NCBI GenBank assembly: GCA_003550325.1
Contig: QKWP01000585.1
Location: forward strand, 121,357 to 185,356
From: Gigaspora rosea
Lineage: Eukaryota > Glomeromycota > Glomeromycetes > Diversisporales > Gigasporaceae
Reading direction: 5' to 3'
DNA length: 64,000 bases
In this document: positions 21,406-34,494 of the stretch, in pieces
Position numbering within the stretch: position 1 is the stretch's first letter
Layout: each line of letters begins with the position of its first letter
The notes under the pieces: generated by a model
Database searches by the model: none
What the model was told of the DNA's origin: nothing
Seen by the model: only the letters and a program-made list of their open reading frames with translations
Made by a program: the position numbers and the translations under genes

Positions 21406-22144
21406 ATTATATTTAAACAATACTTTTATAATAATTAAAATAAATTTGAATTAAATTTAAATTGTTTAAAAATAATTTAAAATTTTTTTAAGTTCTAATT
21501 CAATTTTACTAAAGCTTAAAAGCAATAATATAAACAGATACTTGTAAATAATGATTTTGAATAATTTTGAATAATTTTAAGCTTAAAATTTTATTAAGAT
21601 AATCTATTTTAATTTTAACTAAAATATGTATAATACCTAAATAATTATATATAATTTAGATAAATTTATTAATTATAAAGCTTTAACAAGCTTTAAACAA
21701 TCTTGAATATTTGGATATTTTGGATACAAGACTATTAAAAACTTTGAATTGCTAAAAAATATATAATTGCCTAAGAGTATTACTCAAAAAATACAGTTCT
21801 GATCTTCTAAATTCTAACTTTATAATTTTAAAACTTTATTTTATATCTAAAAGTATAGACTAGATTATCTTCAATAAAAAACTTGCTAGAATAGTTCTTG
21901 TTTTATTTAGGCATTATCTAACTTTGTAACTTTATTGAAAACTTTAGTTTTATATAGTTTTGCAAAAATATTGAATAATAAATCAAATAAAAATCTGAAC
22001 AAACCTTCAAAATAATAGCTAAAAATACAAAGATCAAATATAAATTTGTGCAAACTTCAAATTCTAAAAATTTTGCAATAATCTACAAAAATATATAAAA
22101 ATACAAATTTTTGTAAATTTATACTTACTTAATTTTTTGATATT
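21406..22144. other. AT-rich spacer, nothing seen
   Basis: No gene, tandem unit or terminal repeat recognised. Confidence 0.4.
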
Positions 22145-22735
22145 TGCTATAATATTAACTAATACTTGTAGTCGAAGGTACTCTTGAATTAATACAATTA
22201 TCTACTTATGCTCTTGTAAGATTTATTCTAATTCTAGTACTTGTGTTTATTTTTTTATAGTTTTATACCAATCTTTTTTAAATTTCTAAACCAGTTAGCC
22301 TAGACAGATTAATTTATTCTAGTATTAGATAATATTATATTTTTGTTTTTTTAGTATCTTTTTTTGTAGTATAAGTTCTTTTTTTTAGTACAACTCCTCT
22401 TTTTTTAAAGTCTTGTTATTCAATTTTTTAATTTCTGATTTTTAAAGTTCTAGTTTTAGTAGCACTATCAAAAATTAATACTATCTTTTTATTTAGGATT
22501 TGCCAGACAGGTTTATTTTTTTGGTTTCTTGAATTTATTTGTATAATATTATATAATTATGCCTGAAAGCATCTATTCTAGATATTAAAATCAAAACTAC
22601 AAGTAATATATCCAACTGATTAAGATGAAATAGTTACCAAAACACATAACTATTTTTTCAAATGATTACTAGTAGGATTTGAACTCTAGATCTATTACTT
22701 GGGGATGACTACTTGAAACAAAAATAATATTATTG
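22145..22735 (-). mobile_element. Decayed, shorter copy 3 of the SINE-like retroposon
   Basis: Shares AAACCAGTTAGCC, GGATTTGCCAGACAGGTTT, AAACTACAAGTAATATA and the head motif TAGTAGGATTTGAACTCTAG with the element at 10730-11746, same orientation. It lacks the far left part and is AT-drifted. Confidence 0.6.
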
Positions 22736-23270
22736 ATTTAATTAACAATTGTAAATATAAAATAGACAAAATACAAAATTATTTAACCAACTTTTAGATA
22801 ATAAAAAAGCTTAATAAATAGATAAACCTGATGATCAAATTTTGATTCTATACCGATACAGTATATTAGATAGGTAGATTATAATATTGTTTATTAGCTT
22901 TAAATTGATACATTAACTTGAATTATTGTACAGTTTTTTATTTCCAGAGCAGAGGGACTTAAGTCCAAATATTAGCGAGAGAAAATTGGTTCTGTGTAGA
23001 CTCCAGAGGGTATAAAATAAAATAAAAAATTCTCAAATGTTCAAATTAGCATTATATTAGAATTTATTATAAATTTATTAGCATATGACATATTTTAAAT
23101 TTAATTTTAAACATGGCAGTTGATTTATAAGATGCAATATTTAGTATACAGTTCCACATGATAAAACTAATTGCAACATATCATACAAAATATCATTATT
23201 AATTATTATTATTAATAACAATATTAATGTTATGCCTCATTTTTCAATTTACCTAATTATCAAATAATAT
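22736..23270. other. AT-rich spacer, nothing seen
   Basis: No feature recognised. Confidence 0.35.
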
Positions 23271-23309
23271 AAGTCATTTTTCAATTTTCATTGATTGAAA
23301 AATGACTTG
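23271..23309. repeat. Short perfect hairpin
   Basis: AAGTCATTTTTCAAT and ATTGAAAAATGACTT form 15-bp arms around an 8-9-base loop. No neighbouring gene to relate it to. Confidence 0.6.
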
Positions 23310-23337
23310 AGTCAATTCTTAATAATAATAATAGAAT

Positions 23338-23490
23338 AGGGTGAAACCTGAGTTGTGAAATAGTAAAATCCGCTTTGTAGATCTGGTTAGGGTGAAATCT
23401 GCGTTTTATGTTTTTTATTATATAAAAGCAGATTTCACCCTCACGTGATGATCATAGCTAGTTTCACTATTTCACAACTCAGGTTTCACC
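23338..23490. mobile_element. Foldback MITE, GGTGAAACCTGAGTTGTG ends, copy 1
   Basis: GGTGAAACCTGAGTTGTGAA at the left pairs with TTCACAACTCAGGTTTCACC at the right. Between them GTAGATCTGGTTAGGGTGAA and a second inner hairpin (GTGAAATCTGC / GCAGATTTCAC). A second copy lies at 29142-29288. Confidence 0.75.
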
Positions 23491-23741
23491 TCATGGTCAG
23501 ACATTCGTTTGATGGCTAATATAAATCAATTGCTCGGGTAACTTATTTATACACTTTAAAGTACTTTTTAATAATGTAACGTTTTACTAATAAAAATTCA
23601 CTACAAAAGCCACTCCTAGCTTTAAATGAATGTTAATATTCACCATGCAAAAGAATCTCAAAAAGATCTACTTCTCGTGGACTATGCTTAGAAGACAAAA
23701 TATATCACTATCTATTGGGCATGTGAAATTATACAGTAGAG

Positions 23742-23994
23742 CAGTATTGTCACTTGGATGTGTCCATACTATGTTTTTTTGTCCAATGTCCAAGATTGTC
23801 CAAAATCGTTCAAGCCTATGTCCCATGTTTAACTAATCAATAAAGTAATTCAAAAAAATATATAATTATATATTTTTTTAGATGCTGGACTCATTGGCGA
23901 AAAAATTAAAATAGATTATCTTAATAAAATTTTAAGTAATTTTAATTTGAAAAAATGTCCAAAATGTCCAAAAAACGTCCAAGTGACAACACTG
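23742..23994. mobile_element. hAT-like MITE, CAGTRTTGTCACTTGGA family, copy 1
   Basis: Ends CAGTATTGTCACTTGGA and TCCAAGTGACAACACTG with perfect 8-bp target duplication CAGTAGAG at 23734-23741 and 23995-24002. It is 253 bp long and non-coding. A second copy, inverted, lies at 57394-57639. Confidence 0.92.
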
Positions 23995-24002
23995 CAGTAG
24001 AG

Positions 24003-24492
24003 TGAAGGTAATTAGAGACGTTTTTTGTCTAAACTTATTTTTATTACGTTAGATTTAAATGAACTTTTATTTCTAACTGTTTAATTTGAATAGGTACAAG
24101 CTCTTAGCAGTAGAAGTACTAGCTTAATACTTAAATTTGTCAGTTCTTGTAGTGTGTTTGAATTTGTTAGCCGTAAATTAATAGTTAAATCTTAGTTTAT
24201 ATTCTTGTATATATTTAATAAGTTTGGGTTTATTAGTAATAAATATCATATTTACCCACTTTACATGTACCTATCTATTCTCTTTCTCTAAATCTAATTA
24301 ATAAATTCTTTTGTATGTATTATTAGTTTGTAAGTTTCTTTATATGAGGTTTTTTCGTTTTCTATCATAGTACTGTAGTATTAATTAAAAATTATGTATT
24401 TTGATTGGTAAATAATCACAGGAAATCACAGGAAGATCTACAAAAATTAACCAATCATATGAATGTCTGCCCATGAAGTTTCACCCTATCGT
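24003..24492. other. AT-rich spacer, nothing seen
   Basis: No gene or repeat boundary recognised. Confidence 0.35.
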
Positions 24493-24836
24493 ATTAAAAT
24501 GAAATCTATATTTTCTACTTAATCTGCTAACCTTCTAAAACCCACTAATACTTGTTTACTATAATTTTTTTTAAAACTAATACTAATCCTAAAAAATGCA
24601 CTCAAAAAAATTTATTTTTCGAGATTTTATATTATAATTTCATTTTAATCTGGATTTCATTATTACATAATGAAATCCAGATTAAAATAAAATTATAGTA
24701 TAAAATCTCGAAAACTAAATTTTTTGAGTGCATTTTTTAGGATTAGTATTAGTTTTAAAAAAAATTATAGTAAACAAGTATTAGTGGGTTTTTAGAAGCT
24801 AGCATGTTAAATAGAAAATGTAGATTTCATTTTAAA
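24493..24836. mobile_element. 344-bp near-perfect palindrome
   Basis: Arms of about 165 bp centred near 24668 (GATTTCATTATTACATAATG-like centre). Left words ACCCACTAATACTTGTTTAC and GATTAAAATGAAAT reappear inverted in the right arm with few differences. Non-coding; the high arm identity suggests a young foldback element. Confidence 0.8.
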
Positions 24837-27800
24837 CTATGATCTGTTAATGTTGATAATAAAGATAACAAATTTATATAGCTTTTTTGGTACCACATGA
24901 TTTTTTTTAATTAATCTGTTTTTTTATTCGATCTTTTATCATTGTGTACTACCTCTTTTTTCTTCACCATTTATTATTTTAAAGAACATAGCTTATTGAC
25001 TTATAAGATCTTTGATCGAACATTAGATGTCTTCAGGGAAAAATAAGATAAGTTTGATAGCTAGAATTCGCCATAATGAGTGTCTAATATGCTAAAAGAA
25101 AAAAAAAATAAAAAATAAAAAAACTGAATTTTCAATATGATTCAAATATTCCTAATTACGTTGCTAAAATATATATAAACATAGAATACATTCGTTTGAT
25201 GTATCTAATTCTAATTTGTATTTATGATTTAGACTTGCATGTAACAATTTTTTCGCTTTTTCTTTTTTTTCTTTTTTTCAGTATTTTTTTTTATTAATCA
25301 GCCAATGCATACCAATTTTAAACATCTTTTTATTAACGACTAATACATGTCAATTAATAATTGAAAATGATGTGAAACATTTATATTAAATAATTTCATT
25401 AAATAGTCAAATTATAGGATTTATCATGTAATCTGAAAATTCATTTTCAAAATACGAAATGGCGCTCTGGAACCCAACGGACCCCGTTTTCCTAATAATA
25501 TGAATGACCATATTTTTCAGTATGAAATTAATTAATCGTCTGACAACTTTACAATAATACCATTATTGGATAGGTTTGTTTACAAATATTCAGATATCGT
25601 AAATATTTTTCTGGTCATATGTTAAGATAAAAAGTTTAAATGACCGAGAATCAGCAATCAAATTTTAGAAATACAGTACATACGTACAATAAATATATAA
25701 AACCATACTGTAATTATCAATTTTCTATAGACAATAATTTAAGTGAATATAAAGAATTTAATATTTTTAAACGAATTATATAAAAAAATTTTCGATTTTA
25801 AAATTGTAACTTACAATGCGATAATTAGCACCACATAGGTTTGACAATAAAAAATTAAGTAAAACCAATGTGATGCTAATTACATTTTTTGGGCCATTAC
25901 TGGCCATCCCAAATGTTTTGGACAGTAAATAACTGAATCGATCGCTTCACTCCAGACAATTATTGGCAACACCCATCAAGATAGGAGATAATTAATAATA
26001 CTTAATCCATAGGTGCACAAACGTTTCCACAAATATCATATCAGCATATCATTATTAATAATTTAAATTAGTAAACAAAGAGCATGCAATGTTATGTGAC
26101 AAAATTAAGATTCAACTTATGAACCTATCTAAATATAGAAAAAGTTAAAAGTATGTGTCAGTTTTTAAGTGATAAAAGTGATTAAGTCAAAGAAAAAAAA
26201 ACATTAATAAAAAATGATTAATAAGCCATTTGTGAAATTGTTTTTAAAGCATTAAAAAAGCTCGATTAAAGTTGTAACCCCTAGATTTGCCTTTTTTTGC
26301 TTTTGTGCTTATGTTTATATTTGCTTATGCATTATTCTGTTCCATTTTAATAAAAAAATTACTAAAGAAGGTGATTTGTAGTTTCACAAAATTGATCGCG
26401 TTTTATAGACTATACTATGCTCATGCTCATGCTCATGCTCATGCTCATGCTCTTGCTCATGCTCATGCTCATGCACATGCTCTTGCTCTTGCTCTTGCAG
26501 CGCTGTGCTAACAAACGATTTTGCTTACTTTGCTTTATATCTTTTTAGACGTATTTTGCAATTTTACCAGCAAAAAGTATTTGTTTTAATATAAATTCTG
26601 TTCTGCATCTTGAGATTTTTGTATTTTTTACTTTTTTATTTTCGGATTTTTTACCGCCCAGATGATTTGATAATCTTAAAATTAAAGCCTTCTATGATCT
26701 TTAGTGCTAGCACAAATAATTTATACAAAGTAAAAATAGATAATAAATGATTGGCTTAGCGAAACAGTGATACACTTGTGCTTTCACGTGCCCCTGCAGG
26801 AGCTCCGACTGGGTGGGAAACTGGATCGCAACAACTGATCAACATTCCAACTTTCGAAACCTGTTTGCAACAATGCTAACAGAGAAATGTATTGTGTGAG
26901 TGTGATTCATTATATCGCCTGCTTTAGAATTCAAAACACAATTAAACATGCCTGATTAGGATAGCATAACCCACCTCCATTCTGAGACTAACATTTTCAC
27001 AGTAAATACATGACGCACACATGTATGCATAACGGAGTTAGTTTAATTTTTTTTTTATATATAATATCAAACTAAAATACTTTCAAATTGGTTATTTCAT
27101 TCATTTTTCACACTTCGATATGATTAATAATATGAATTGGAGGAAATTATAAATATATGCGTTGAATTATGTTCATATAATGTGTGCATGTGCGTACATG
27201 TGTATATAGTTTTATTTTTTTTTTACATGCTTCTATTTGAGTGATTTTGTGTTGTATTAACACTGTGGTTATGCACATTTGAATTGTAATAATTATTACG
27301 ATAAATATAATCAATTACATCAAGGTAATTAAATAATTTAAAGCGATACGTTAAGTAATTTCTGCACTTTAAACATCATGATATGCATCGCATATTACTA
27401 TATTTACCTATTGTATGGGAATTGTTTAACAAACATTGCTTTAGCAGGTTTTTTGCATCGATTAAGGTGCACGATGATCACTATATATCTTATCTTCTAT
27501 CTATATATATATATATATATATAATTTATATCAGAGTTTGTACGTTTTAACAGTTTTGATTGGCTGCAACCTATTTTGGAAACTTCTAAACAGAAATTTT
27601 GGAAACTTCAAATTGTGGGAATTTTGGTTCTGTGTTCTTTGACGTTTTTGGTTGGCTGTAACTGAGGACTGTGAAAATTTTGATTGTGCGTTTTGACGTT
27701 TTATCTATCTATAAGTAATTGGTTGTTGGCTACAACCGAAAACTGAGGTGTTTTACCAGGAACGGAGTGCATGGTTATTAAGTGGCGTATGAAGTGTTTC

Positions 27801-28167
27801 TGAACAGTACGTATTTCATATGATTACTTATTTGATGTTGCAGTATTGTATGAGAATTGTTTAACCAAACATCACTTTAACAGGTTTTTGTCTCGATTAA
27901 AGTATATGACGATCATTATTCTTTTTTTATTATTGTCTTTCGGAATTGCACTAACTAAATATGTTATGAAACGCATGCATGCCAAGAAAGATTCATATCG
28001 TATCTGTATTTACCGTAAATAGATACGAATGTCGATAATTTAAAACCTGATTGCTTATAGTTATCACAATTGATTAATTGATTATAGCTTTTTTCAAAAA
28101 GGTGTGAACAGGTGATTTTTATGACATATGGGGAATTGGAAAATCAGAAATTTAATAATTAATGGTC
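24837..28167. other. Long intergenic stretch, less AT-extreme
   Basis: No coding region was recognised on either strand. It contains a small foldback at 25818-25884 (TAATTAGCACCACAT / ATGTGATGCTAATTA), the microsatellite at 26418-26502, an (AT)n run at 27501-27522, and a GC-richer patch at 26780-26880 without recognised coding content. This may be ordinary intergenic DNA flanking genes outside the window. Confidence 0.4.
26418..26502. repeat. Hexanucleotide microsatellite (ATGCTC)n
   Basis: About 13 uninterrupted or near-perfect hexamers ATGCTC with TTGCTC variants. The open frame through it is only the translated repeat (His-Ala), so I do not call a gene. Confidence 0.9.
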
Positions 28168-28297
28168 ATCATGCACTTATTAGTGCGAGATGCTTAATAA
28201 ACACATATTTTAGGTTAGATAATTATTGACGTCCGTTGTAATTTTTATATTATTAACCATGTAGCAATTAAGCACCTTGTACTGATGAGTGCGTGAT
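28168..28297. mobile_element. Small MITE with 31-bp imperfect inverted ends
   Basis: ATCATGCACTTATTAGTGCG at the left pairs with the inverse of ATCACGCACTCATCAGTACA, both continuing to a GCTTAAT end. About 130 bp and non-coding. Confidence 0.6.
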
Positions 28298-29141
28298 ACC
28301 CTTTTCTAATCATTATCATTATCGCTATATAAACAAATTATTGCAATATATATTATTTTGTTTTTATAATTGTATTAATATTGATGGCGGATGCACAAAA
28401 CTTATATATAAAAGAGGGACTTCAATAGTATCGAAATTGTTTATACTGTGGAGTTGATTTGCAAACACAAAAATTCAAATGTGATATTACAAAACCACTC
28501 ATAGAGACAATCAAACTGAAGCTGTCAAATATACGTATATATAAATTTTTACGTCCAATTAGACAGAAAATCAAGTTTCTTTTGCCTGAGAAAAAATATT
28601 GGATTTTAATTATTAAGTAACTCAAAAAATTCTTTTAATTTTTCACTTTGTTCACGATGCAATAATTGGCTATCAATACAATCAAAAAAAAAAATCATTC
28701 AGCAACTCTAAATCTTAAAAATTTTACTTTAAGAGATGCGTTAAAGCACTATAATTTTTAATTGATCAATAGTTGATTTGTTGCATAAAGCAATATTATA
28801 TAACATGTATAAATATTGCAAGACTCAAGATAACCACAGTTTTTAGGAATTTATTAAAAATTTCTTAATTCACCCGTTAAAATTTACCTTTAACTTAGAA
28901 TAGTATTATTTTATTGAACTATAAAAACTATTTCTATTGGGAAATTGGTGAGAATCTTCCTCTGTTAGAAGCGAGAGTAAAAAAAAGTAGAAAATTTGGG
29001 AAATATTATGAATTTTCCATGATATAGTGATCTCTGATCGTTCACACCTTTTTGAAAACAGCTGTAATTGGCTAATTGGATGCTGCGACAATGGCAATAG
29101 ATTTTTGTGATACGTGTGAGTTTTGTGGTTATTATAATAGA
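28298..29141. other. Intergenic stretch, nothing seen
   Basis: Short open frames at 28422-28625 (-) and 28906-29097 (-) show no domain, codon signal or splice context that supports them. Confidence 0.35.
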
Positions 29142-29288
29142 ACAGGAGGAAACCTGGGTTGCGAGGTAGTGAAATCCGCTTGTAGATCTGGTTAAGGTAG
29201 GGGTAAAACTCGCATTTTATTATGGTTTTTTTTATTTATAATAAAAGCAGATTGTGGTGATCACTATTCACAACTCAGGTTGATCCTG
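29142..29288. mobile_element. Foldback MITE, copy 2 (decayed)
   Basis: GAAACCTGGGTTGCGAGGTA, GTAGATCTGGTTAAGGT and TCACAACTCAGGTTGATCC repeat the order seen in 23338-23490, with the arms diverged. Confidence 0.7.
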
Positions 29289-29316
29289 TCGTAATATAAT
29301 TATTGAAATCACAGTA

Positions 29317-29435
29317 AATTTTCGGTAATAAAAATGTAGTTTTTGACAATATAATTTTCGGCCAGTATATCGCTTTTATATTGGGCGAAAAATTTTATTA
29401 TCGAAAACTACATTTTTTATTAGCGAAAAATAATT
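29317..29435. mobile_element. Foldback element, TTTTCGGTAATAAAAATG arms
   Basis: Left arm TTTTCGGTAATAAAAATGTA pairs with right arm TACATTTTTTATTAGCGAAA around a spacer containing a second, shorter inverted pair. Non-coding. Confidence 0.65.
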
Positions 29436-29922
29436 CTCTACACTAATTCTGAGTTCGTCCATTTAAACGTTTTGATTGGTTGCCAGTGTGTTGATATCAA
29501 TGTTATGTAGTATGATGCATCTGAATAATTGCCTTTGAAATTACAACATGTTGATACTCATCATGGGAAATTTTACTTTGTGAATTTTCTCTTCCATGTT
29601 TAATGCTATAATGTTACAATATAATCATCATACATTTTTTCTTAATAGTATTTAACCTTGGTTATTCACGTGATCAAATCTAAACTGTCATGGTTTGCTC
29701 GATCTTTTGCATAATTTACTGATAATGTAATCGTTATATATTCTATGAATTAATAATCAAATATGTGTGAAATTGAAACGTTGTGTATCAAGGATACAGA
29801 GTACATTTAACTATGATGGGCTTATAATGAGAATTTGATAAGTCTGTTTCTAAGTAAAATCCTGCTTTGCAGAACTCATTTTTTAAATCGACATTCGCCA
29901 ATACAAACTCTGAATAACAAAT

Positions 29923-31560
29923 AAGTTTTGTAACAGAATTTTTTATAGTAGCTAAAAATTATAGCAGAAGTTATGATAATCACAATGCAAACAAACTCAA
30001 CCATATACTGTGGTTACCAGAATAGCAAGTAAGTTCTGTAAAATTTTTTTTATAATAATTAAAACCATATAATTTTAATACTAACTCAAGCAAACTAACT
30101 TGACCTTTATTCACATATCGCAAGTTTTGTAACTAAATTCTTTACATGTAAAAGTAAAAATCACAATAATTTCAATTCTAACTTATCTTTAACCACTGTG
30201 TCTACTGCATTAACAAGTAGTTCTATAACAGAATTTTTTTTATTGTATAAAACACAAGAATTCAATGCAAACTAACATTATCTTAACCACATACTGTTAG
30301 TAATAGAATAGCAAGTCTGTAACAGAATTTATTATGATACCTTATTATTGAAGTCTCAATAATTCTAATGCTACTGTGAAATTTTTTACAGCAATTTAGA
30401 GTAGAAATCACAATAATTCCAATATGAACTCAACCTTAATTACTATATATATAGCATTAGCGAATAAGTTCTAACAAAATTTTGTAGTGATTTATGATAG
30501 TAATCTGAAAATTCTAAATACAATCTAACAATACTAGCCACATACAATAGTAACAGAATAATACAGATATATCCAATACTATTTCAACATGTGTGTACTA
30601 TATTATATTAAGTCTAATAGTTTTTTTTAATCACATACCATAGTAACAAAAAAAACATAATTTGTAACAAAATCTAGAAATCATCCGAATTTTACAATAA
30701 CTCATAATAAGCGGTTATTGGAATAACAGGTAAGTTATATAACAGCATTTTATATTGAAATCAATTCTAACTCAACAATTTCATATACTGCATGTTCTGT
30801 AACAGAATTCTTTATGGTAAATATTAGAAATCAAAATAATCCAAATACAATCGACAATCATATAGTATAATCATCAGTAAGTAAGTTCTGTAACAGAATT
30901 TTTATATAATAAACTTAAAATAAAATTATGATAATTCCAATAAGTACTCAATTTTAACTACTGTGTATATCACATTAGAAAGCAAGCTCCATAACTGAAT
31001 TATTTAAAAGAAATAACAATTACTAACTTGATCTTAACTACTTTGATTACTGCAATAGTGGGTAGGTTTTATAATAGTATTTTTTTTTATATTCAAAATT
31101 CATGATAATTCTTTAATATAATTCTTTATTACATAATAGGAACTATGATAATTCTGATTCTGATACAGCCAGTTCAGCTTTTAATTACATGCTTGCAAAT
31201 TACCAAAAAAGAAAGTAAATTTGTATAGAATTTTTATAGAAGAAATCACAATAATTCCAATACTAACTTAACCAAGGTTTAAATAATGCATGTGGCAAAG
31301 TATTAAAAAATTTTTACACAATCGTCTCCTACTAATTCGGAAATAAAACTGATATAGATAATCCAATTTTTGATTTATTGATGCAATCGATCTTTTAAAC
31401 ATAATGATTTGCCGAGTGAAACTTATAAAATATTATCAAAACAATTAACTACTAATATATTTATTATATCACCAGTAAATTATGTAAGAATTCTTTACAG
31501 CAAACCGTAATCCTAATGTAACCAACTCAACCTTAACCACATACTGGTTACTGGTATGTA
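29923..31560. repeat. Degenerate tandem array, unit about 95-110 bp
   Basis: The phrase AAGTAAGTTCTGTAACAGAA followed by poly-T, AAATCACAATAATTCCAAT and ACTCAACCTTAACCACATAC recurs roughly every 95-150 bp, with starts near 29923, 30028, 30119, 30214, 30311, 30461, 30729, 30790, 30881 and 31485, giving some 12-16 units. Unit length and sequence vary, so this is an old, drifting array. No frame is kept across units, so it does not look like a protein repeat. It has no spacer pattern of a CRISPR array. Confidence 0.65.
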
Positions 31561-33000
31561 TAACTATTTTTTCAATTATCATGAATAAAATTTAGGGTTA
31601 TAGTCCTATAGCAAATTTGTGCAAGTTTTTTTAATTATTACAGTAGATGTATTCGTGTATATTAAAATTTTCTTATTTTTTAAAGAATTAATTTACTTTA
31701 GCTTAAATCATCAAAAGTAACAAACTTTGAACATCCTTAAATAAATTTTAAGACCATTTATATAAAGATTTTTTATTATTCTTTTAATTCTTATACAATT
31801 TTTGGAACATAAATTATTAAATATGTTCTCTATTTGGAACATTCAATAAGTTCTTTTAATATTAAAAAAATTTTAATTTTTCTATATTTAGAACATTAAA
31901 ATTTTACTAGAAACATTAAGAAATTAAAAATGTCTTTTTGAGAACATAAAATCAAATTTGGATTTTAAACACTGTTTGCAACTTTTTCAATAATTATAAA
32001 TTGCATTTATATTATAATTATTAATACCCCAAAGCAAATACTACTCAATCTTCTAATAATCTAATATTTAACAATTCAAGTAGATATTTGAAACTATGTT
32101 TTTTTTGAAATATAAATTTATATTTTTTAATAATTTTTTCTAATTTTGTATAATATATTTTTTCCATAAAAAATAGCAAACACATCTATATACTTTATAC
32201 AATTAACCAAGCTCACAGCATTAGCGCAATGCTTTAACTTGTTACATTATAATAAATAATTTTGATAAACAAAAGGATAATCGAGGAAATTGATTTACAG
32301 TACACTAATATCATCTCTTTTAATTAATTAATTAATTATGGGCGTATTATCTGTCAATTCAGATAAACATGTGAATAATGTAAAGTCATTTTGGAATCGT
32401 TACCTGATTAATTCTATAATTAAAAATATTCATCATTTTTTTATGTAAGATCAGTATTAAAAAATGACTTGGCACTTTCTATTTATTTTTATATGATTGC
32501 AAGATAATCCACACGTTTTGAAAAATAATAGGTTGTTTTTTTTTAAATGAGTACGATTTAATGCTGGTCTTTTTGACAAGTTTTTTTAGGTGTTTAATGG
32601 TTTCATACTATATTAGATCATCATTATTAAGAGCATGTTTGAAATCTGTGAAAGGTTAAGCTACAAATGTCAATTATTTGACCGATATCCAATGTCAGTT
32701 TAGACCATTATGTATAAAGTCTAAGTATATGAAGCGAATCAAAAAGTAAAATTCTACGTAATTATATTATATGATTAATATAGTAATTATAAAAATAAGA
32801 CTTTGCAAGTTATACGCACTTTTATCGTTGTTTTAACAGTATAACCTACATACAAAATATATCGATTAGTGTATATCTAAATATGGAATGTGTCAATAAT
32901 GTAACGAACACACCACAGGTTTGTGTTATATGAATTTAATGTAATAAAATTATAAATCTTAAAATAACAAATTTAATGTATGCTAATATACTTAGGTGTT
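31561..33000. other. AT-rich spacer, nothing seen
   Basis: No gene or repeat boundary recognised. Confidence 0.35.
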
Positions 33001-33560
33001 TTCTTGGGACCTTTTACCAGAAACTTTTAAAGCCAATTTTTCCACAGAACTATACATATCTGATTCAAAACTTTAAAATTATGCTCCCATATCAAACTAT
33101 GGTACAAGAAGCCTATACTCAATATGTTTCAATTTTTAAATCACTATAATTTTTTGTGCTAGAGGTTTTTTAATAAACTGACCAGTAACTTTGTAGAGCA
33201 ATATTAGTTCTATAAGTTTGCCAAATATTTTTTTGAAAAACCTACTCTATAAAAAGTTGATGCGTTTTAAAGATTACTATTGTTTTATATATAATTACTA
33301 TGTGTTTCAATTATAACTAACTTTAAAGTGCTATAACTTTTTATAAAGGCAACATTTTAAAAATCTGACCAGTAACTTTGTTCATTATGATATGCTCTAC
33401 AAATTTGCCAAATATCTTTTAAAAATATTGTTTCTACAAAAAGTTGATGCATTTTAAAGTTATACTATTTTATTGTCTAGTATAGGCTTCTTGCACCATA
33501 CAAAGAATTTTGAGATCTCAAACATAATTTAAGCCAAAAATCAGTTGAATTACAGTAAAA
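33001..33560. repeat. Dispersed repeat Q with internal duplication
   Basis: Two units of about 150 bp share TGACCAGTAACTTTGT, TTTGCCAAATAT and AAAAAGTTGATGCRTTTTAA (near 33180-33290 and 33360-33470). They are bracketed by GAAGCCTATACT and AGTATAGGCTTC, an inverted pair. The lead-in ACCTTTTACCAGAAACTTTT relates it to 2060-2260. Confidence 0.6.
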
Positions 33561-34052
33561 GTATCTATGCTAAAGAATTTTTTTTTTATATAGCGATGGG
33601 AAATTACAATTATTTAATATAATAGAAAAACCATTTAATTTCGTTTATTATTATAATGCAGAGCTTTTCAATATTTTGTATTCGCATGTGCAAGTTAAAT
33701 TTCAAACGTTGTAAATATTTAAATTTTAATAAAAAATATATATAATGTAATAATAACATATATGCGTTCACTGACGCCGGATACGATATAGTCGGTCAAG
33801 TAATTGACATCTGTGGCTTAACCTGTCAGACGTTGACGTAATGCAAAACTTCATTTAATAATAAGTAAAAACTTATCTGAAAAGCAATCGCTATGAACTC
33901 AAATTTTACTTCACAGAGATCGAGTTGGGAATATACGGTTTTTAATGAAAGCGGTAATTTTACAAGGCAATTATTTACCTTATTGATACGAATTCACAAA
34001 GTTTGAATGCACATTTTCGTTTAATTTTCCACTGTATAATTGATAGATTGAC
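33561..34052. other. Intergenic stretch, nothing seen
   Basis: No gene recognised; somewhat GC-richer at 33760-33860 but all frames are short. Confidence 0.35.
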
Positions 34053-34187
34053 CCAGTGATCATCACATCACATGACAAGCATTCGGCCCGAGTTAGGGTT
34101 AGGTTAGGGTATTTTAGGCCAGTTTGTTTTAATTCTGGCAAACAAATGACGTCATTATATGTTTATCATGTGATTGTCGATCACTGG
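34053..34187. mobile_element. 135-bp MITE, CCAGTGATC ends, with TTAGGG tract
   Basis: CCAGTGATCATCACATCACA and the inverse of CCAGTGATCGACAATCACAT form the ends; the inside holds GTTAGGGTTAGGTTAGGG and a TGACGTCA palindrome at 34148-34155. No clear target duplication. Confidence 0.6.
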
Positions 34188-34494
34188 TAAAAGTGTCCCC
34201 GAATAAATTCCTGATTTTTGAACTTTATAATAGCGGCTCGTTGAATTATCTTAATGTATGTATGCTTCTAATATCCTTTTAAGAGATAACGAGCCAAAAA
34301 GTAAAGATTTATATTTGCTATAACTATTAAATAAAAAAAGTTTTTGAAGATACTAAGAGACTAATTTTTTTTTTGCATTATATTCATTAAAGCTGCTGCA
34401 TTATTGATATCGATATCAAGTGGAGTCATTCGTTGATCGGTGGAAATTCAAAAACGATATCGGGATCAATGAACGACACGGACGTTGTCTAAAA

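Noticed and set aside
26287..26511. 74-codon frame with a His-Ala repeat
   Set aside because: The repeat is a translated (ATGCTC)n microsatellite and the rest is hydrophobic AT-rich text without context.
29923..31560. CRISPR-like array
   Set aside because: Units are long, variable and drift gradually; there are no constant repeats with unique spacers, and the genome is fungal.
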